Below, piece after piece: positions 50,150 through 60,777 of a stretch of DNA of 64,000 nucleotides. How positions within the stretch are numbered: the stretch's first letter is position 1; the number at the start of each line of letters is the position of its first letter. The translations under genes and the position numbers were made by a program. The DNA comes from Glycomyces terrestris. Its GTDB lineage: Bacteria > Actinomycetota > Actinomycetes > Mycobacteriales > Micromonosporaceae. The notes under the pieces are model-generated. The model saw only the letters and a program-made list of their open reading frames with translations. It had not been told where the DNA came from and ran no database searches. Location: the NCBI RefSeq assembly GCF_003933745.1, contig NZ_RSEB01000005.1:312475-376474 (forward strand), written 5' to 3'.

Positions 50150-50908
50150 TCAGAACTCGAAGACCTGCCCGGGGCGGACGACGTCGACGGGGCCGGTGTA
50201 GGCGGCCTTCGCCTCGGCGAGGGTCGCCTCGCGGGAGTTCCACGGCTCGACCAGGTGGGTGAGGAGGAGGCGTCCGGCGCCGGTCTTGGTGGCGTACTCC
50301 CCCGCCTCCTTGCCGGTGAGGTGGACGTCCTTCGGGTTGTCGCGGCCCTCGATGTAGGAGGCCTCGGCGAGGAACACGTCGCAGTGCGCGGCGAGGGACT
50401 CCAGGGCCTGGCAGGGGCCGGAGTCGGAGGTGTACGCCAGGGACGAGCCGGCGTGCTCGACGCGGACGCCGTAGGTCTCGACCGGGTGCGCGACGCGCTC
50501 GACGGCGACCGAGAGCGGGCCGAGCCGGAACGAGCCGGTGCGCAGTTCGCGGAAGTCGTAGACGTCGCGCAGCGACGGGTGGCACAGCTCGCCCTGGCCG
50601 CCGTACGCGGCGACGATGCGGTCGGCGACGCCGGTGGGCCCGTACATGGGGACCGGGTGCTTGGGGGCCTCGGGCGCGTAGCGGCGCATGACGGCGTAGC
50701 CGCAGGCGTCGAAGAAGTGGTCGGCGTGGAGGTGCGTGACGATCACGGCGTCGATCAGGTGCGGGTCGACGTGCTTCTGGAGCTCACCGAGCGAGCCGGT
50801 CCCGAAGTCGATCAGCAGCCGGTAGCCGCCCGCCTCGACCAGGTAGGCCGAGCAGGGCGTGTCGGGCGCCGGGAACGAGCCGGCGCATCCGATGACCGTG
50901 AGTTTCAT
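50150..50908 (-). CDS. MBL-fold hydrolase, Rv1339-type cyclic nucleotide phosphodiesterase-like
   Basis: The 252-residue metallo-beta-lactamase-fold protein has THLHADHFFD (residues near 58-67) as the HxHxDH site, DSGPCQALESL and LTHLVEPW as further metal ligands. The N-terminus MKLTVIGCAGSFPAPDTPCSAYLVE and its place after murI match M. tuberculosis Rv1339, an atypical class II cAMP phosphodiesterase. The substrate here is inferred from that. It starts 6 nt after the murI stop, in the same operon. Confidence 0.85.
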   Translation of the reverse strand: MKLTVIGCAGSFPAPDTPCSAYLVEAGGYRLLIDFGTGSLGELQKHVDPHLIDAVIVTHLHADHFFDACGYAVMRRYAPEAPKHPVPMYGPTGVADRIVAAYGGQGELCHPSLRDVYDFRELRTGSFRLGPLSVAVERVAHPVETYGVRVEHAGSSLAYTSDSGPCQALESLAAHCDVFLAEASYIEGRDNPKDVHLTGKEAGEYATKTGAGRLLLTHLVEPWNSREATLAEAKAAYTGPVDVVRPGQVFEF

Positions 50909-50914
50909 GGCAGA

Positions 50915-51718
50915 TCACACCTTGTCCAGTACGGCTGCGGCCGCGCTCGGGAACAGGTTCCCCAGGAACCTCCGGGAGGTCCTGGTGAACGCCTCCGGGT
51001 CCCCCGTGGCGAGGAACCGGTGCGCGGGCGGGTCGGTCCTGGCGGTCAGCAGCTCGTGCTCGGTGAGCACGCGGTAGAGTTCGCGGGCGCACTCGCTTGC
51101 GGAGTTCACCAGTGTCACGTCCTCTCCCATCACCAGTCCTATGAGTCCCGACAGCAGCGGATAGTGGGTGCAGCCCAACACGACCGTGTCGACGCCGGAC
51201 TGCTGTAGCGGCTCAAGGTACCCCTGGGCGAGGCCCAGGAGCTGTCGGCCGGTTGTCACACCGCGTTCCACGAAATCCACGAACGCCGGGCAGGCGACCG
51301 CGGTCACCTCGACGTCCGGGACGGCGTTGAAGGCGTCCAGGTACGCGCCCGAGGAGATCGTGGAGACCGTCCCGAGGACCCCGACCCGGCCGGTGCGCGT
51401 CGTGGCGACGGCGCGGCGGACGGCGGGCCGGATGACCTCCACGACCGGGATGTCGTAGCGGTCGCGGATGTCGGCCAGGCTCGCCGCCGAGGCCGAGTTG
51501 CAGGCGATCACGAGCGCCTTGACCTCCTGTTGGACCAGGTGGTCGCAGACGTCGAGCGACAGCTTGCGGACCTCGGCGATGGGCCTGGGACCGTACGGGA
51601 CATGGGCGGTGTCGCCGACGTAGACGAGTCGCTCGGCCGGCAGCAGTTCGCTGATCGCCCGCGCGACGGTCAAACCTCCGACACCGGAGTCGAAGATCCC
51701 GATGGGCGCGTCGTTCAT
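50915..51718 (-). CDS. murI: Glutamate racemase
   Basis: The 267-residue product has [17 protein letters not shown], the first catalytic Cys in [12 protein letters not shown] and the second in [15 protein letters not shown]. It supplies D-glutamate for peptidoglycan. The ATG at 51718 gives the standard N-terminus, and the minus-strand TACGCT lies 8 nt upstream. The Rv1339-like MBL gene follows 6 nt after the stop. Confidence 0.95.
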   Translation of the reverse strand: MNDAPIGIFDSGVGGLTVARAISELLPAERLVYVGDTAHVPYGPRPIAEVRKLSLDVCDHLVQQEVKALVIACNSASAASLADIRDRYDIPVVEVIRPAVRRAVATTRTGRVGVLGTVSTISSGAYLDAFNAVPDVEVTAVACPAFVDFVERGVTTGRQLLGLAQGYLEPLQQSGVDTVVLGCTHYPLLSGLIGLVMGEDVTLVNSASECARELYRVLTEHELLTARTDPPAHRFLATGDPEAFTRTSRRFLGNLFPSAAAAVLDKV

Positions 51719-51952
51719 GGGCTCCGAGCGTACGTCCAAACCGCCGTTCAGCGCCCCTGCTCGGCACGGGAATGTCGCCAAAATGACAACGTGTCGATCG
51801 CCACACCGACAGTGCGCGGCGCGCGGATATGTCGGGGTCGGCGGGCACGATCGGGAGGCGGTCCCCGCCTCGGGGAGGGCGCCCCTCCCACCCTGGGCGG
51901 GAGGTCCGCCCGCGGGCGTGCGGGGCCACTCGGGCGGCGGGCGCGGCGGGGC

Positions 51953-52378
51953 TCAGGCCAGGCGCAGCATCATGAACGCGGCCAGGAGCGTGACCGTCGA
52001 GGCGGCCATGAACATCCAGGGCACGCCCTTGAAGCGCACGGTCGCGAAGGCCATCATCGCCAGCATCATGCCGACGACGCCCACGGTGATGAACGCGGGC
52101 GTGAACCAGGCGGGGCCCTCGCCGAAGATCTTGAACAGGCCCACGATCGACGAGGCGACGCCCGCGAGCACGAGGACCAGGGCCCAGGCCGCGACGCCCG
52201 CGAGGCGGCGCAGCCGGACCGCCGGCTTCTCGGGGAGGCGCGGGCCCGAGACGGCGGCGCCCTCCACCTTGAGCGACAGCCCCTGCTGCGGGGCCGCCTC
52301 CGGTTGCGGCGCAGCGCCTTGGCGCGGGACGCCGCCGGGCTTGCCGATGGTGAACGTGCGCGGGTCGCCGGTGGTCAT
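51953..52378 (-). CDS. Small three-helix membrane protein, function unknown
   Basis: The 141-residue product has a proline- and glutamine-rich cytoplasmic N-terminus (about 60 residues) and three membrane helices at about residues 62-80, 92-112 and 119-140. No family is recognised. In mycobacteria the matching place between cysM and murI is held by a rhomboid protease gene; this protein is too short and lacks its GxSG motif. The minus-strand TAGCCT (52385-52390) ends 6 nt before the ATG. The gap down to murI holds only GC-rich imperfect repeats. Confidence 0.75.
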   Translation of the reverse strand: MTTGDPRTFTIGKPGGVPRQGAAPQPEAAPQQGLSLKVEGAAVSGPRLPEKPAVRLRRLAGVAAWALVLVLAGVASSIVGLFKIFGEGPAWFTPAFITVGVVGMMLAMMAFATVRFKGVPWMFMAASTVTLLAAFMMLRLA

Positions 52379-52509
52379 CCACTCAGGCTAGCAACCCACT
52401 GAGGACTCCTCAGGAGTGCGTCCGGCGGCGGTGGGGCGGGCCTCGCGGACCCGGGCGCGCACGCGACGGGGCCGGACCGCGCGGTGCGCGGTCCGGCCCC
52501 GTCGGTCGC

Positions 52510-54356
<1,847 letters not shown>

Positions 54357-54513
54357 GTCAGCAAGCGTACACGCGCCGACACCGCCGCTCCAGCCCTCGT
54401 TCAGAGCGTGAGACGAAGCTCGCGACCTGGGGCGGAAGGGAATAAGGAGCGGTCCGTGAGCGCCGCTCGCGCAGGAGGCCCGCGCCTCGGCGGGGTGCAT
54501 TACGCTCACCCCT

Positions 54514-55809
54514 ATGTCCGTCACGCTCCCGCGCACGCCCCTGTACACCGACCACTACGAGTACACGATGCTGGAGGCCGCCCTCCGGGACGGCACCGCC
54601 GAGCTGCCGTGCGTGTTCGAGGTGTTCGGGCGCCGCCTGCCCACCGGCCGCCGCTACGGCGTCGTCGCCGGGATCGGGCGCCTCTCGGAGGCGATCGAGC
54701 GCTTCCGCTTCGAGGACGACGACCTCGAGGACCTGACCTCCCGCGGGGTGGTGCGGGAGTCGACGGCCGAGTGGCTCTCCGGCTACCGGTTCAAGGGCGA
54801 CATCGACGTGTACGCCGAAGGCGAGCTGTACTTCCCCGGGTCGCCGATCGTCACGGTGACGGGGACGTTCGCCGAGTGCGTGCTGCTGGAGACGCTGACG
54901 CTCTCGATCCTCAACCACGACAGCGCGATCGCGAGCGCGGCGGCGCGCATGGTGACCGCCGCGCGCGGGCGCCCGATCCTGGAGATGGGGTCGCGGCGCA
55001 CGCACGAGGCGGCGGCGATCGCGGCCTCGCGGGCGGCGTACCTGGCCGGGTTCGCGGCGACGTCGAACCTGGAGGCGGGCCGCCGGTACGGGGTGCCGAC
55101 CTCGGGCACGAGCGCGCACGCGTTCACGCTGCTGCACGTCTCGGAGACGGCGGCGTTCCAGGCGCAGATCGACGCGTTCGGGACCGACACGACGCTCCTG
55201 GTGGACACGTACGACATCTCGCAGGGCATCCGGAACGCGATCGCGGTCGCGGGGCCGCGGCTGCGGGCGATCCGGATCGACTCGGGCGACCTCGACGTGA
55301 TGGCCACGAGCGCCCGGGAGCTGCTCGACGAGCTGGGCGCCAAGGACACCAAGATCGTGGTCTCCGGCGACCTGGACGAGTACTCGATCGCGGCGCTGGC
55401 GGCGGCGCCGGTGGACATCTACGGCGCGGGCACCGCGGTCGTGGTCGGCTCGGGCGCGCCGACGGCGCAGCTGGTCTACAAGCTCGTCGAAGTGGAGGGC
55501 CGGGCGGTCGCGAAGCGCTCGGAGCACAAGGGCACCAACGGGGGCCGCAAGATCGCGGTGCGCCGGCACAAGCCGACCGGGACCGCGGTGGAGGAGGTCG
55601 TGGTGTCCCAGGGGGAGCCGGACGCGCAGCCCGGTGACAAGCGGCTCCAGACGCCGCTGTTCCGGGGCGGGGAGCTCACCGCGCAGCCGTCGCTGGAGCA
55701 GTCGCGGGAGCTGCTGCGCCAGCGGTTGATCTCGATCCCTTGGGAGGGACTGAAACTGTCGCCCGGGGACCCGGCGATCCCGGTGGTCCAGAAGCACGGC
55801 GGCGAATAG
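54514..55809 (+). CDS. pncB: Nicotinate phosphoribosyltransferase
   Basis: The 431-residue product converts nicotinate and PRPP to nicotinate mononucleotide in NAD salvage. Features include TDHYEYTMLEAALRDGTAELPCVFEVFGRRLP at the start, EMGSRRTHEAAAIAASRAA with catalytic residues, and IRIDSGDLDVMA and YGAGTAVVV in the phosphate-binding barrel. TACGCT (54501-54506) ends 7 nt before the ATG, so it is leaderless. The nearby mec-cysO-cysM set has the same neighbour in mycobacteria. Confidence 0.94.
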   Translation: MSVTLPRTPLYTDHYEYTMLEAALRDGTAELPCVFEVFGRRLPTGRRYGVVAGIGRLSEAIERFRFEDDDLEDLTSRGVVRESTAEWLSGYRFKGDIDVYAEGELYFPGSPIVTVTGTFAECVLLETLTLSILNHDSAIASAAARMVTAARGRPILEMGSRRTHEAAAIAASRAAYLAGFAATSNLEAGRRYGVPTSGTSAHAFTLLHVSETAAFQAQIDAFGTDTTLLVDTYDISQGIRNAIAVAGPRLRAIRIDSGDLDVMATSARELLDELGAKDTKIVVSGDLDEYSIAALAAAPVDIYGAGTAVVVGSGAPTAQLVYKLVEVEGRAVAKRSEHKGTNGGRKIAVRRHKPTGTAVEEVVVSQGEPDAQPGDKRLQTPLFRGGELTAQPSLEQSRELLRQRLISIPWEGLKLSPGDPAIPVVQKHGGE

Positions 55810-55961
55810 TCCCGTTCGCCCCCAGGGCCCGCGACCGGGAGTCGGGCGGCCGTGACGCTGTGCCTGTCACACCCGACCTGCGCTTCCGGGATACGATGCC
55901 GTTGCCCCCTGTCCGTGTTCCCCCGCGACGTTCCCGCGATCCTCCGAAAGGAACCGCCCCA

Positions 55962-56735
55962 ATGGTCTTCAGCAAGCTCAAAGCCATTCTCGGTAGTGGC
56001 ATCCAAGTCGACACGCTCCTGCACGAGAAGCACGTCGTCCCCGGCGGGACCCTCAAGGGCGAGGTGCGGATCTCCGGGGCCGAAGTGGACGCCTCCGTCG
56101 AGAGCGTCGAGATCGAGTTCACCGCCCTGGTCGAGGACGACAGCAAGGGCGAGGACGCGGCCGGCGCGGTCCACGACTACTTCAAGACCGAGATCTCGGG
56201 CAAGTTCGACCTCGCGAAGGGCGCGGCGCACCCGATCCCGTTCGAGGTGCAGGTCCCCTGGGAGACCCCGTTCAACAACGTAGAGGAGCGCCCGCTGGTG
56301 GGCGGCATGAAGCTCGGCGTCTCGACGCACCTCGCGCTGGACCAGGCCCTGGACAAGGGCGACCTCGACTGGCTGACGGTGGAGGCGCTGCCGGTCCACA
56401 AGGCGGTGTGGGAGGCGCTGGAGTCCCTCGGCTTCGCGTTCCAGGAGACCGACCTGGAGCTCGGGACGATCCAGGGGGCGACCGTGCCGTTCTACCAGGA
56501 GGTCGAGTTCTGGGCGACCGAGGGCGAGTTCCACGGGCGCATCCGCGAGCTGGAGGTCGTGTTCGTGGCCGGCGAGGCGAACACCGACGTGGTGTTCGCG
56601 GCCGACAACGCCGCCGAGCTCCTGGCGCCCGACCTGAACTCGACGATCCGGTTCTCGGTGCCGACCGCGTCGACCGACGCGGTGGAGACCGTCAAGGCGC
56701 AGCTGACCCAGCTGGCGGCCCAGAAGGGCGTGTAA
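55962..56735 (+). CDS. Spo0M-like arrestin-fold protein
   Basis: The 257-residue product begins MVFSKLKAILGSGIQVDTLL and has the paired beta-sandwich of Spo0M: VVPGGTLKGEVRISG, VESVEIEFTALVEDD, HPIPFEVQVPWETPFNN and HLALDQALDKGDLDWLTVEALP. In Bacillus it affects sporulation and cell shape. In actinobacteria its role is unclear. GAAAGGA precedes ATG 55962. A terminator hairpin follows. Confidence 0.9.
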   Translation: MVFSKLKAILGSGIQVDTLLHEKHVVPGGTLKGEVRISGAEVDASVESVEIEFTALVEDDSKGEDAAGAVHDYFKTEISGKFDLAKGAAHPIPFEVQVPWETPFNNVEERPLVGGMKLGVSTHLALDQALDKGDLDWLTVEALPVHKAVWEALESLGFAFQETDLELGTIQGATVPFYQEVEFWATEGEFHGRIRELEVVFVAGEANTDVVFAADNAAELLAPDLNSTIRFSVPTASTDAVETVKAQLTQLAAQKGV

Positions 56736-56757
56736 GCCCAGCTCAAGACGTCCGGAG

Positions 56758-56787
56758 GGCGGTCCCGCGAGTCATCGCGGGGCCGCC
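56758..56787 (+). terminator. Terminator after the spo0M-like gene
   Basis: GGCGGTCCCGCGA (56758-56770) pairs with TCGCGGGGCCGCC (56775-56787) with one T-G wobble, loop GTCA, followed by TTT. It lies 22 nt after the stop codon. Confidence 0.78.
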
Positions 56788-56835
56788 TTTCCGCGTGTCC
56801 GGCGAAAACCCGGGGCCCGGGCTTGCGCATCCGTC

Positions 56836-56863
56836 TACGTATACGTATAGTCTATACGTATAC
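56836..56863. promoter_or_regulatory. Large inverted-repeat operator upstream of the EXLDI gene
   Basis: GTATACGTATAG (56839-56850) and CTATACGTATAC (56852-56863) form a perfect 25-bp inverted repeat around one T. Each arm also contains the 10-bp palindrome TATACGTATA or its equivalent, so several dimers could bind. It ends 36 nt before the start codon of a protein with a ribbon-helix-helix-like N-terminus, a likely autoregulator. Confidence 0.75.
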
Positions 56864-56899
56864 GGAGGGCACCCCTGGAAAGGAGGTTAAGATGCCGCT

Positions 56900-57418
56900 A
56901 TGCCCAACAAGACGATCTACGTCTCCGACAGCGACCTGCCGATCTACAACCGGGCGCAGGAGCTGGCCGGAGGGAACCTCTCCAAGGCGATCTCGATGGC
57001 GCTCAAGCGCTACGTGGACGCCGAGGAGGGGCGCCTGGAGGGCTACAAGGAGATCACCGTCCACGTCGGCCCGGGCACCGGCCGCAACCGGCAGCGCCAG
57101 CGCTTCACCGGCGTCAAGCTCGGCGAATGGGTCTGGTCGAACCAGAACAAGGCCGAGATCTACCGCGTCTACCGCTCGCGGTCGGGCAAGTTCGTCGTGC
57201 ACGTCGAGAAGACGCCCGACTACGTGCAGGTCACCAATGAGACCGGGCTGCGCAAGCTCCTCGGCCTGGGCGAGCAGGTCTTCGCCTCCAACACCGGGGA
57301 CTCGACCCTCGAAGTGGTCGAGACGCTCGAGGAGCTGAAGACGAAGATCCCCGCCGAGCTGTACGAGATGGTCGCCGCGACCGCCGAGGCCCCGCCCGTG
57401 CAGGACCTCGACATCTAA
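56900..57418 (+). CDS. EXLDI-family protein with ribbon-helix-helix-like N-terminus
   Basis: The 172-residue product starts with NKTIYVSDSDLPIYNRAQEL, then NLSKAISMALKRYVDAEEG, the strand-helix-helix pattern of CopG/ribbon-helix-helix DNA-binding proteins. A beta-rich middle domain follows (WSNQNKAEIYRVYRSRSGKFVVHVEKTPDY). The C-terminus is DLDI, which matches the motif that names the EXLDI family. AAAGGAGG lies at 56879-56886. The 25-bp operator upstream suggests autoregulation, and the drug-exporter-like ABC genes follow, so it may control these too. Confidence 0.82.
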   Translation: MPNKTIYVSDSDLPIYNRAQELAGGNLSKAISMALKRYVDAEEGRLEGYKEITVHVGPGTGRNRQRQRFTGVKLGEWVWSNQNKAEIYRVYRSRSGKFVVHVEKTPDYVQVTNETGLRKLLGLGEQVFASNTGDSTLEVVETLEELKTKIPAELYEMVAATAEAPPVQDLDI

Positions 57419-57490
57419 GCGCCGCAAGGCCCCCGCGCCTCACGCGATCCCGAACCGCGTCCGACCGGGGCGGAGCCCTGCCCGCTGAAA

Positions 57491-57518
57491 GTCCACAGTA
57501 GACAAGTCCACAGTATAC
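57491..57518. promoter_or_regulatory. Direct-repeat operator with GTATAC core between EXLDI and the ABC genes
   Basis: GTCCACAGTA occurs at 57491-57500 and again at 57506-57515, 15 bp apart. The second copy runs into GTATAC (57513-57518), the core of the large operator before the EXLDI gene. The EXLDI protein could bind here too. Confidence 0.5.
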
Positions 57519-57617
57519 ATGAGACTGCGAGTCGGCCCGTGATCGACCTCGGGATGCTCCTCACCCTCTACCCGCCGCGCCGCGGCCTGACGGCCCCCGA
57601 GGGCCCGCGTCAGGACG

Positions 57618-57683
57618 GTGTCAGCACCGTGTCAGCGGACACGGCCACAGTACCCACATGCCCGGCGCGGGACACCGCGCCGG
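57618..57683 (+). promoter_or_regulatory. Operator-like dyad and leader hairpin before the ABC ATPase gene
   Basis: CCGTGTC (57627-57633) and GACACGG (57638-57644) form an 18-bp inverted repeat. GTGTCAGC is also repeated directly at 57618 and 57629, 11 bp apart. Downstream, CCGGCGCGG (57662-57670) pairs with CCGCGCCGG (57675-57683) around GACA, 34 nt before the start codon. The dyad suits a TetR- or PadR-type repressor. Confidence 0.5.
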
Positions 57684-57717
57684 AACCGGAACCCGAACCA
57701 CCGCGAAAGAAGGAAGC

Positions 57718-58659
57718 ATGACCGCCAAGCCCCTGGCCATCGAGGCCCGGAACCTCGCCAAGTCCTACGGCGAGAACGACGTGCTCAAGGGCATCGACAT
57801 CGAGGTCCCCGCCGGCACCGTCTTCTCCCTGCTCGGCCCGAACGGCGCCGGCAAGACCACCACCGTGAACATCCTCTCGACGCTCATCCCCGCCTCCGGC
57901 GGCCGGGCGAGCGTCGGCGGGCACGACGTGGCCGCCCAGGCCGACGCGGTGCGCGGGTCCATCGGCGTCACCGGCCAGTTCGCCGCCGTCGACGGCCTGC
58001 TCACCGGCCGCGAGAACCTCCACCTCATGGGCCGCCTCAACCACCTGCCCAAGCAGGAGGTCCGCCGCCGCACCGAGGACCTGCTCGAGCGCTTCGACCT
58101 GGTCGAGGCCGCCAAGCGCCCGCCGGCCACCTACTCCGGCGGCATGAAGCGCCGCCTCGACATCGCGATGTGCCTCATGGGCGACCCGAAGATCATCTTC
58201 CTCGACGAGCCCACCACCGGCCTCGACCCGCGCAGCCGCCGCACCATGTGGTCGATCATCCGCGACCTCGTCAAGGCCGGCACCACGATCTTCCTGACCA
58301 CGCAGTACCTCGAGGAGGCCGACGAGCTCGCCGACCGCATCGCGGTCCTCGACGGCGGCAGGATCGTCGCCGAGGGCACGCCCGAGCAGCTCAAGCGCAT
58401 GATCCCCGGCGGCCACGTGGGCCTGCGGCTCCACCGCGCCGACCAGGTCGAGCGCACCGCCCGGGCCCTGGGCGCCGGCTCCTTCGACGCCGAGCAGCTC
58501 ACCGTGCAGGTCCCCTCGGACGCGTCCGTGGACTCCCTGCGCAAGATCCTCGACACCCTCGACCGCGAGGGCATCGAAGTGGACGAGTTCACCGTCCACA
58601 CCCCCGACCTCGACGACGTCTTCCTCGCCCTCACCGGCCAGGCCAAGGCCGACGCGTAA
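57718..58659 (+). CDS. ABC exporter ATP-binding protein, daunorubicin-resistance (DrrA) type
   Basis: The 313-residue ATPase has Walker A in LLGPNGAGKTTTVNILSTLI, the Q-loop region GVTGQFAAVDGLLTGRENL, the signature TYSGGMKRRLDIAM, Walker B in IIFLDEPTTGLDP and the H-loop replaced by Q in FLTTQYLEEADELADRI, as is usual in DrrA proteins. The C-terminal domain ends VHTPDLDDVFLALTG, which is also typical. It powers export of a hydrophobic compound with the permease that follows 39 nt on. AAGGAAG precedes the ATG. Confidence 0.93.
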   Translation: MTAKPLAIEARNLAKSYGENDVLKGIDIEVPAGTVFSLLGPNGAGKTTTVNILSTLIPASGGRASVGGHDVAAQADAVRGSIGVTGQFAAVDGLLTGRENLHLMGRLNHLPKQEVRRRTEDLLERFDLVEAAKRPPATYSGGMKRRLDIAMCLMGDPKIIFLDEPTTGLDPRSRRTMWSIIRDLVKAGTTIFLTTQYLEEADELADRIAVLDGGRIVAEGTPEQLKRMIPGGHVGLRLHRADQVERTARALGAGSFDAEQLTVQVPSDASVDSLRKILDTLDREGIEVDEFTVHTPDLDDVFLALTGQAKADA

Positions 58660-58698
58660 CCCGCCCCGAACCACGACTTCCCAGAAGGAGACGCTTCC

Positions 58699-59484
58699 AT
58701 GAGCACCCTCGCCCACTCCGTGTCCGACACCTCCACCATGCTCCGCCGCCAGCTCAAGCACATGCTGCGCTACCCGTCCCTGACGCTCATGCTCGTCGGC
58801 ATGCCGGTGGTCTTCCTGCTCCTGTTCGTGTACGTCTTCGGCGGCACCATCGGCGACGGCCTCGGCGGCCCCACCGGCGGACGCGAGGCGTACCTGACCT
58901 ACCTGACACCCGGCATGCTGCTGATGGCGATCGTCGCCGCGGTGCAGGGCACCGCGATCAGCGTGGCCATGGACATGACCGAAGGCATCGTCGACCGGTT
59001 CCGCACCATGTCGATCGCCCGCGTCTCCGTCCTCACCGGACACGTGATCGCCTCGATGATCCAGTCGTTCCTGTGCATGGTCGTGCTCATGGCCGTCGCC
59101 GTCGCGATCGGCTTCCGGCCCGAGGCCGACGCGCTCGGCTGGCTCGGACTCGTCGGCGTCCTCGCCCTGATCTCCTTCGGCCTCACCTGGCTGACCGTGG
59201 GCCTCGGCATGACCGCCAAGACCGTCGAGGAGGCGTCGAACACCCCGATGCCGCTCATGCTGCTGCCGTTCCTCGGCTCGGCGTTCGTCCCCACCGACTC
59301 GATGCCGACCGCGATCCAGTACTTCGCCGACTACCAGCCCTTCACCCCGTTCATCGAGGTCACCCGCTCGCTCCTGTTCGGGAACGCGGTGGACGGCGTC
59401 AACCTGGCCCTCACGGTCGCCTGGTCGCTGGCCTTCGCGCTGATCGGCTACCTGGTCTCGAAGAAGAAGTTCAACAAGCGCTGA
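58699..59484 (+). CDS. ABC-2 type exporter permease (DrrB type)
   Basis: The 261-residue permease has six membrane helices, the first at about residues 29-49 and the last ending near KKKFNKR. The DrrB-type pattern includes YLTPGMLLMAIVAAVQGTAISVAMDMTEGIVDRFRTMSIAR and the loop FADYQPFTPFIEVTRSLL. GAAGGAGA lies before the ATG. It forms the transporter with the ATPase encoded upstream. The substrate is unknown. Confidence 0.92.
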   Translation: MSTLAHSVSDTSTMLRRQLKHMLRYPSLTLMLVGMPVVFLLLFVYVFGGTIGDGLGGPTGGREAYLTYLTPGMLLMAIVAAVQGTAISVAMDMTEGIVDRFRTMSIARVSVLTGHVIASMIQSFLCMVVLMAVAVAIGFRPEADALGWLGLVGVLALISFGLTWLTVGLGMTAKTVEEASNTPMPLMLLPFLGSAFVPTDSMPTAIQYFADYQPFTPFIEVTRSLLFGNAVDGVNLALTVAWSLAFALIGYLVSKKKFNKR

Positions 59485-59518
59485 GCGCCGCGAGGCTGAC
59501 ACAGGAGATCCCACCCGG

Positions 59519-59544
59519 AGGCGGGCCGCGACCGCGGCCCGCCT
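59519..59544 (+). terminator. Terminator after the ABC permease gene
   Basis: AGGCGGGCCGCG (59519-59530) pairs perfectly with CGCGGCCCGCCT (59533-59544), beginning 35 nt after the permease stop. Confidence 0.65.
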
Positions 59545-59570
59545 CGCCGCGTCGCGGGGAGCGCGGACGC

Positions 59571-59607
59571 CGCGACGGGGGCGCCCGTTCCGGGCGCCCC
59601 CGTCGCG
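59571..59607. terminator. Second, bidirectional terminator between permease and DUF1707 genes
   Basis: A perfect 17-bp stem (59571-59587 with 59591-59607) closes on TTC. It lies 20 nt past the stop of the convergent DUF1707 gene and probably ends that transcript. Confidence 0.78.
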
Positions 59608-59626
59608 GTCGTGCGGATGGCGGGCG

Positions 59627-60214
59627 CTACCAGCGCCACCAGAGGAAGCGGCGTTCGTAGCGGACGACGACGCGGCCGTAGCGGCTCGTCCCGGTGAGGT
59701 GGATCCGGGGTCCGTCGACGGCCTTGTGGCACTTGTTGACCACGGTGCCGCCGTGGAGGTCGACGCCGTCGTCCACCGCGGAGGCGTTCGGCGGGAGGAT
59801 CACGGTGACATGCGAGTGGACGAGGTCGACGTCGAGTTCGACGTCGTCGGCGGCGAACACGGCCTCGCGGCAGTCGAGCCGGACGCCGCTGTGCTTCTGC
59901 CGGGTGGTGATGCGGGCCGGGACGGTCCAGGCGCCCTGGCGCCTCACCTGGCTGTGCACCGGGTTGAGCACCAGGGCGGGGGTGTCGGCGACGGGCTTGG
60001 GCCGCTTGGGGACCGCGAGCGCGCGGCCGTCCTCGGGGAGGTCGGCGAGGAGGCGCTCGACGTCGCGGTAGGTCTTGGCCTCGTACACGCGGCTGGAGCG
60101 CTCGGCGAACTCGTCGAGGTCGAGCCGGCCCTCCTCGGTGGCGGCCTGGAGGCGGCCGATCAGGGCCTCGCGGTCGGCGTTGGAGAGGCGGATGTCGGGA
60201 TCGGGTGCGGACAT
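59627..60214 (-). CDS. DUF1707 (SHOCT-like) domain protein
   Basis: The 195-residue product has the DUF1707 motif at residues 8-60 (IRLSNADREALIGRLQAATEEGRLDLDEFAERSSRVYEAKTYRDVERLLADLP), then a beta-rich C-terminal domain with VNPVHSQVRRQGAWTVP and HVTVILPPNA, similar to cell-wall-active antibiotic-response proteins. There is no membrane helix. The role is unknown. AAGGAAA precedes the ATG. Confidence 0.9.
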   Translation of the reverse strand: MSAPDPDIRLSNADREALIGRLQAATEEGRLDLDEFAERSSRVYEAKTYRDVERLLADLPEDGRALAVPKRPKPVADTPALVLNPVHSQVRRQGAWTVPARITTRQKHSGVRLDCREAVFAADDVELDVDLVHSHVTVILPPNASAVDDGVDLHGGTVVNKCHKAVDGPRIHLTGTSRYGRVVVRYERRFLWWRW

Positions 60215-60287
60215 GGCGGTTTCCTTCTGCTGGTTCCGCCACCGAACATACCGGTTCCCCGGTTCCCGCTCCAGTCCTCTCCGGAGC

Positions 60288-60740
60288 TCAGGCGTGGCAG
60301 CAGAACTCGTTGCCCTCGGGGTCGGCCATGAGGATCCACTTGGCGCCGTCCTCGTCGAAGGCGCCGAGGCGGATCGCGCCCAGGGCCTCGAGGCGGTCGG
60401 CCTCGGCCTCGTACCGGTCGGGGCCGTAGTGGAGGTCGAGGTGGAGGCGGTTCTTCACGGTCTTGGCCTCGGGCACGGTCTGGAACAGCAGGCGCATGCC
60501 CTTGCCGACGCCGCTGTGCGGGTCGAAGGGGGCGTCGGGGTCGCGGACGGCGGCGGCGGTCCTCCAGCCCTTGCGGCCGTGGACCTCGACGGTCTGGTCC
60601 TCGGTGACGACCCCCTGCTCGAGCAGGGTGGCGATGAGCCCGGAGTGGTCCTCCACGACGTACCCCATCGCCCCGGCCCAGAAGTCGGCGAGGCGGTGCG
60701 GGTCGGCGCAGTCGATGCAGATCTTGAATTTGACGGCCAT
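60288..60740 (-). CDS. VOC-family (glyoxalase/bleomycin-resistance-like) protein
   Basis: The 150-residue product has two beta-alpha-beta-beta-beta modules: FKICIDCADPHRLADFWAGAMGYVVED and NRLHLDLHYGP with WILMADPEGNEFCC at the end. The metal ligands of active members (His and Glu) may be met by HLDLH and GNEF. The substrate is unknown. The minus-strand TACGAT (60747-60752) ends 6 nt before the ATG, so the gene is leaderless. Confidence 0.87.
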   Translation of the reverse strand: MAVKFKICIDCADPHRLADFWAGAMGYVVEDHSGLIATLLEQGVVTEDQTVEVHGRKGWRTAAAVRDPDAPFDPHSGVGKGMRLLFQTVPEAKTVKNRLHLDLHYGPDRYEAEADRLEALGAIRLGAFDEDGAKWILMADPEGNEFCCHA

Positions 60741-60777
60741 GCCCCGATCGTAGGACGGGGGTCCGACACCCGCGCCG

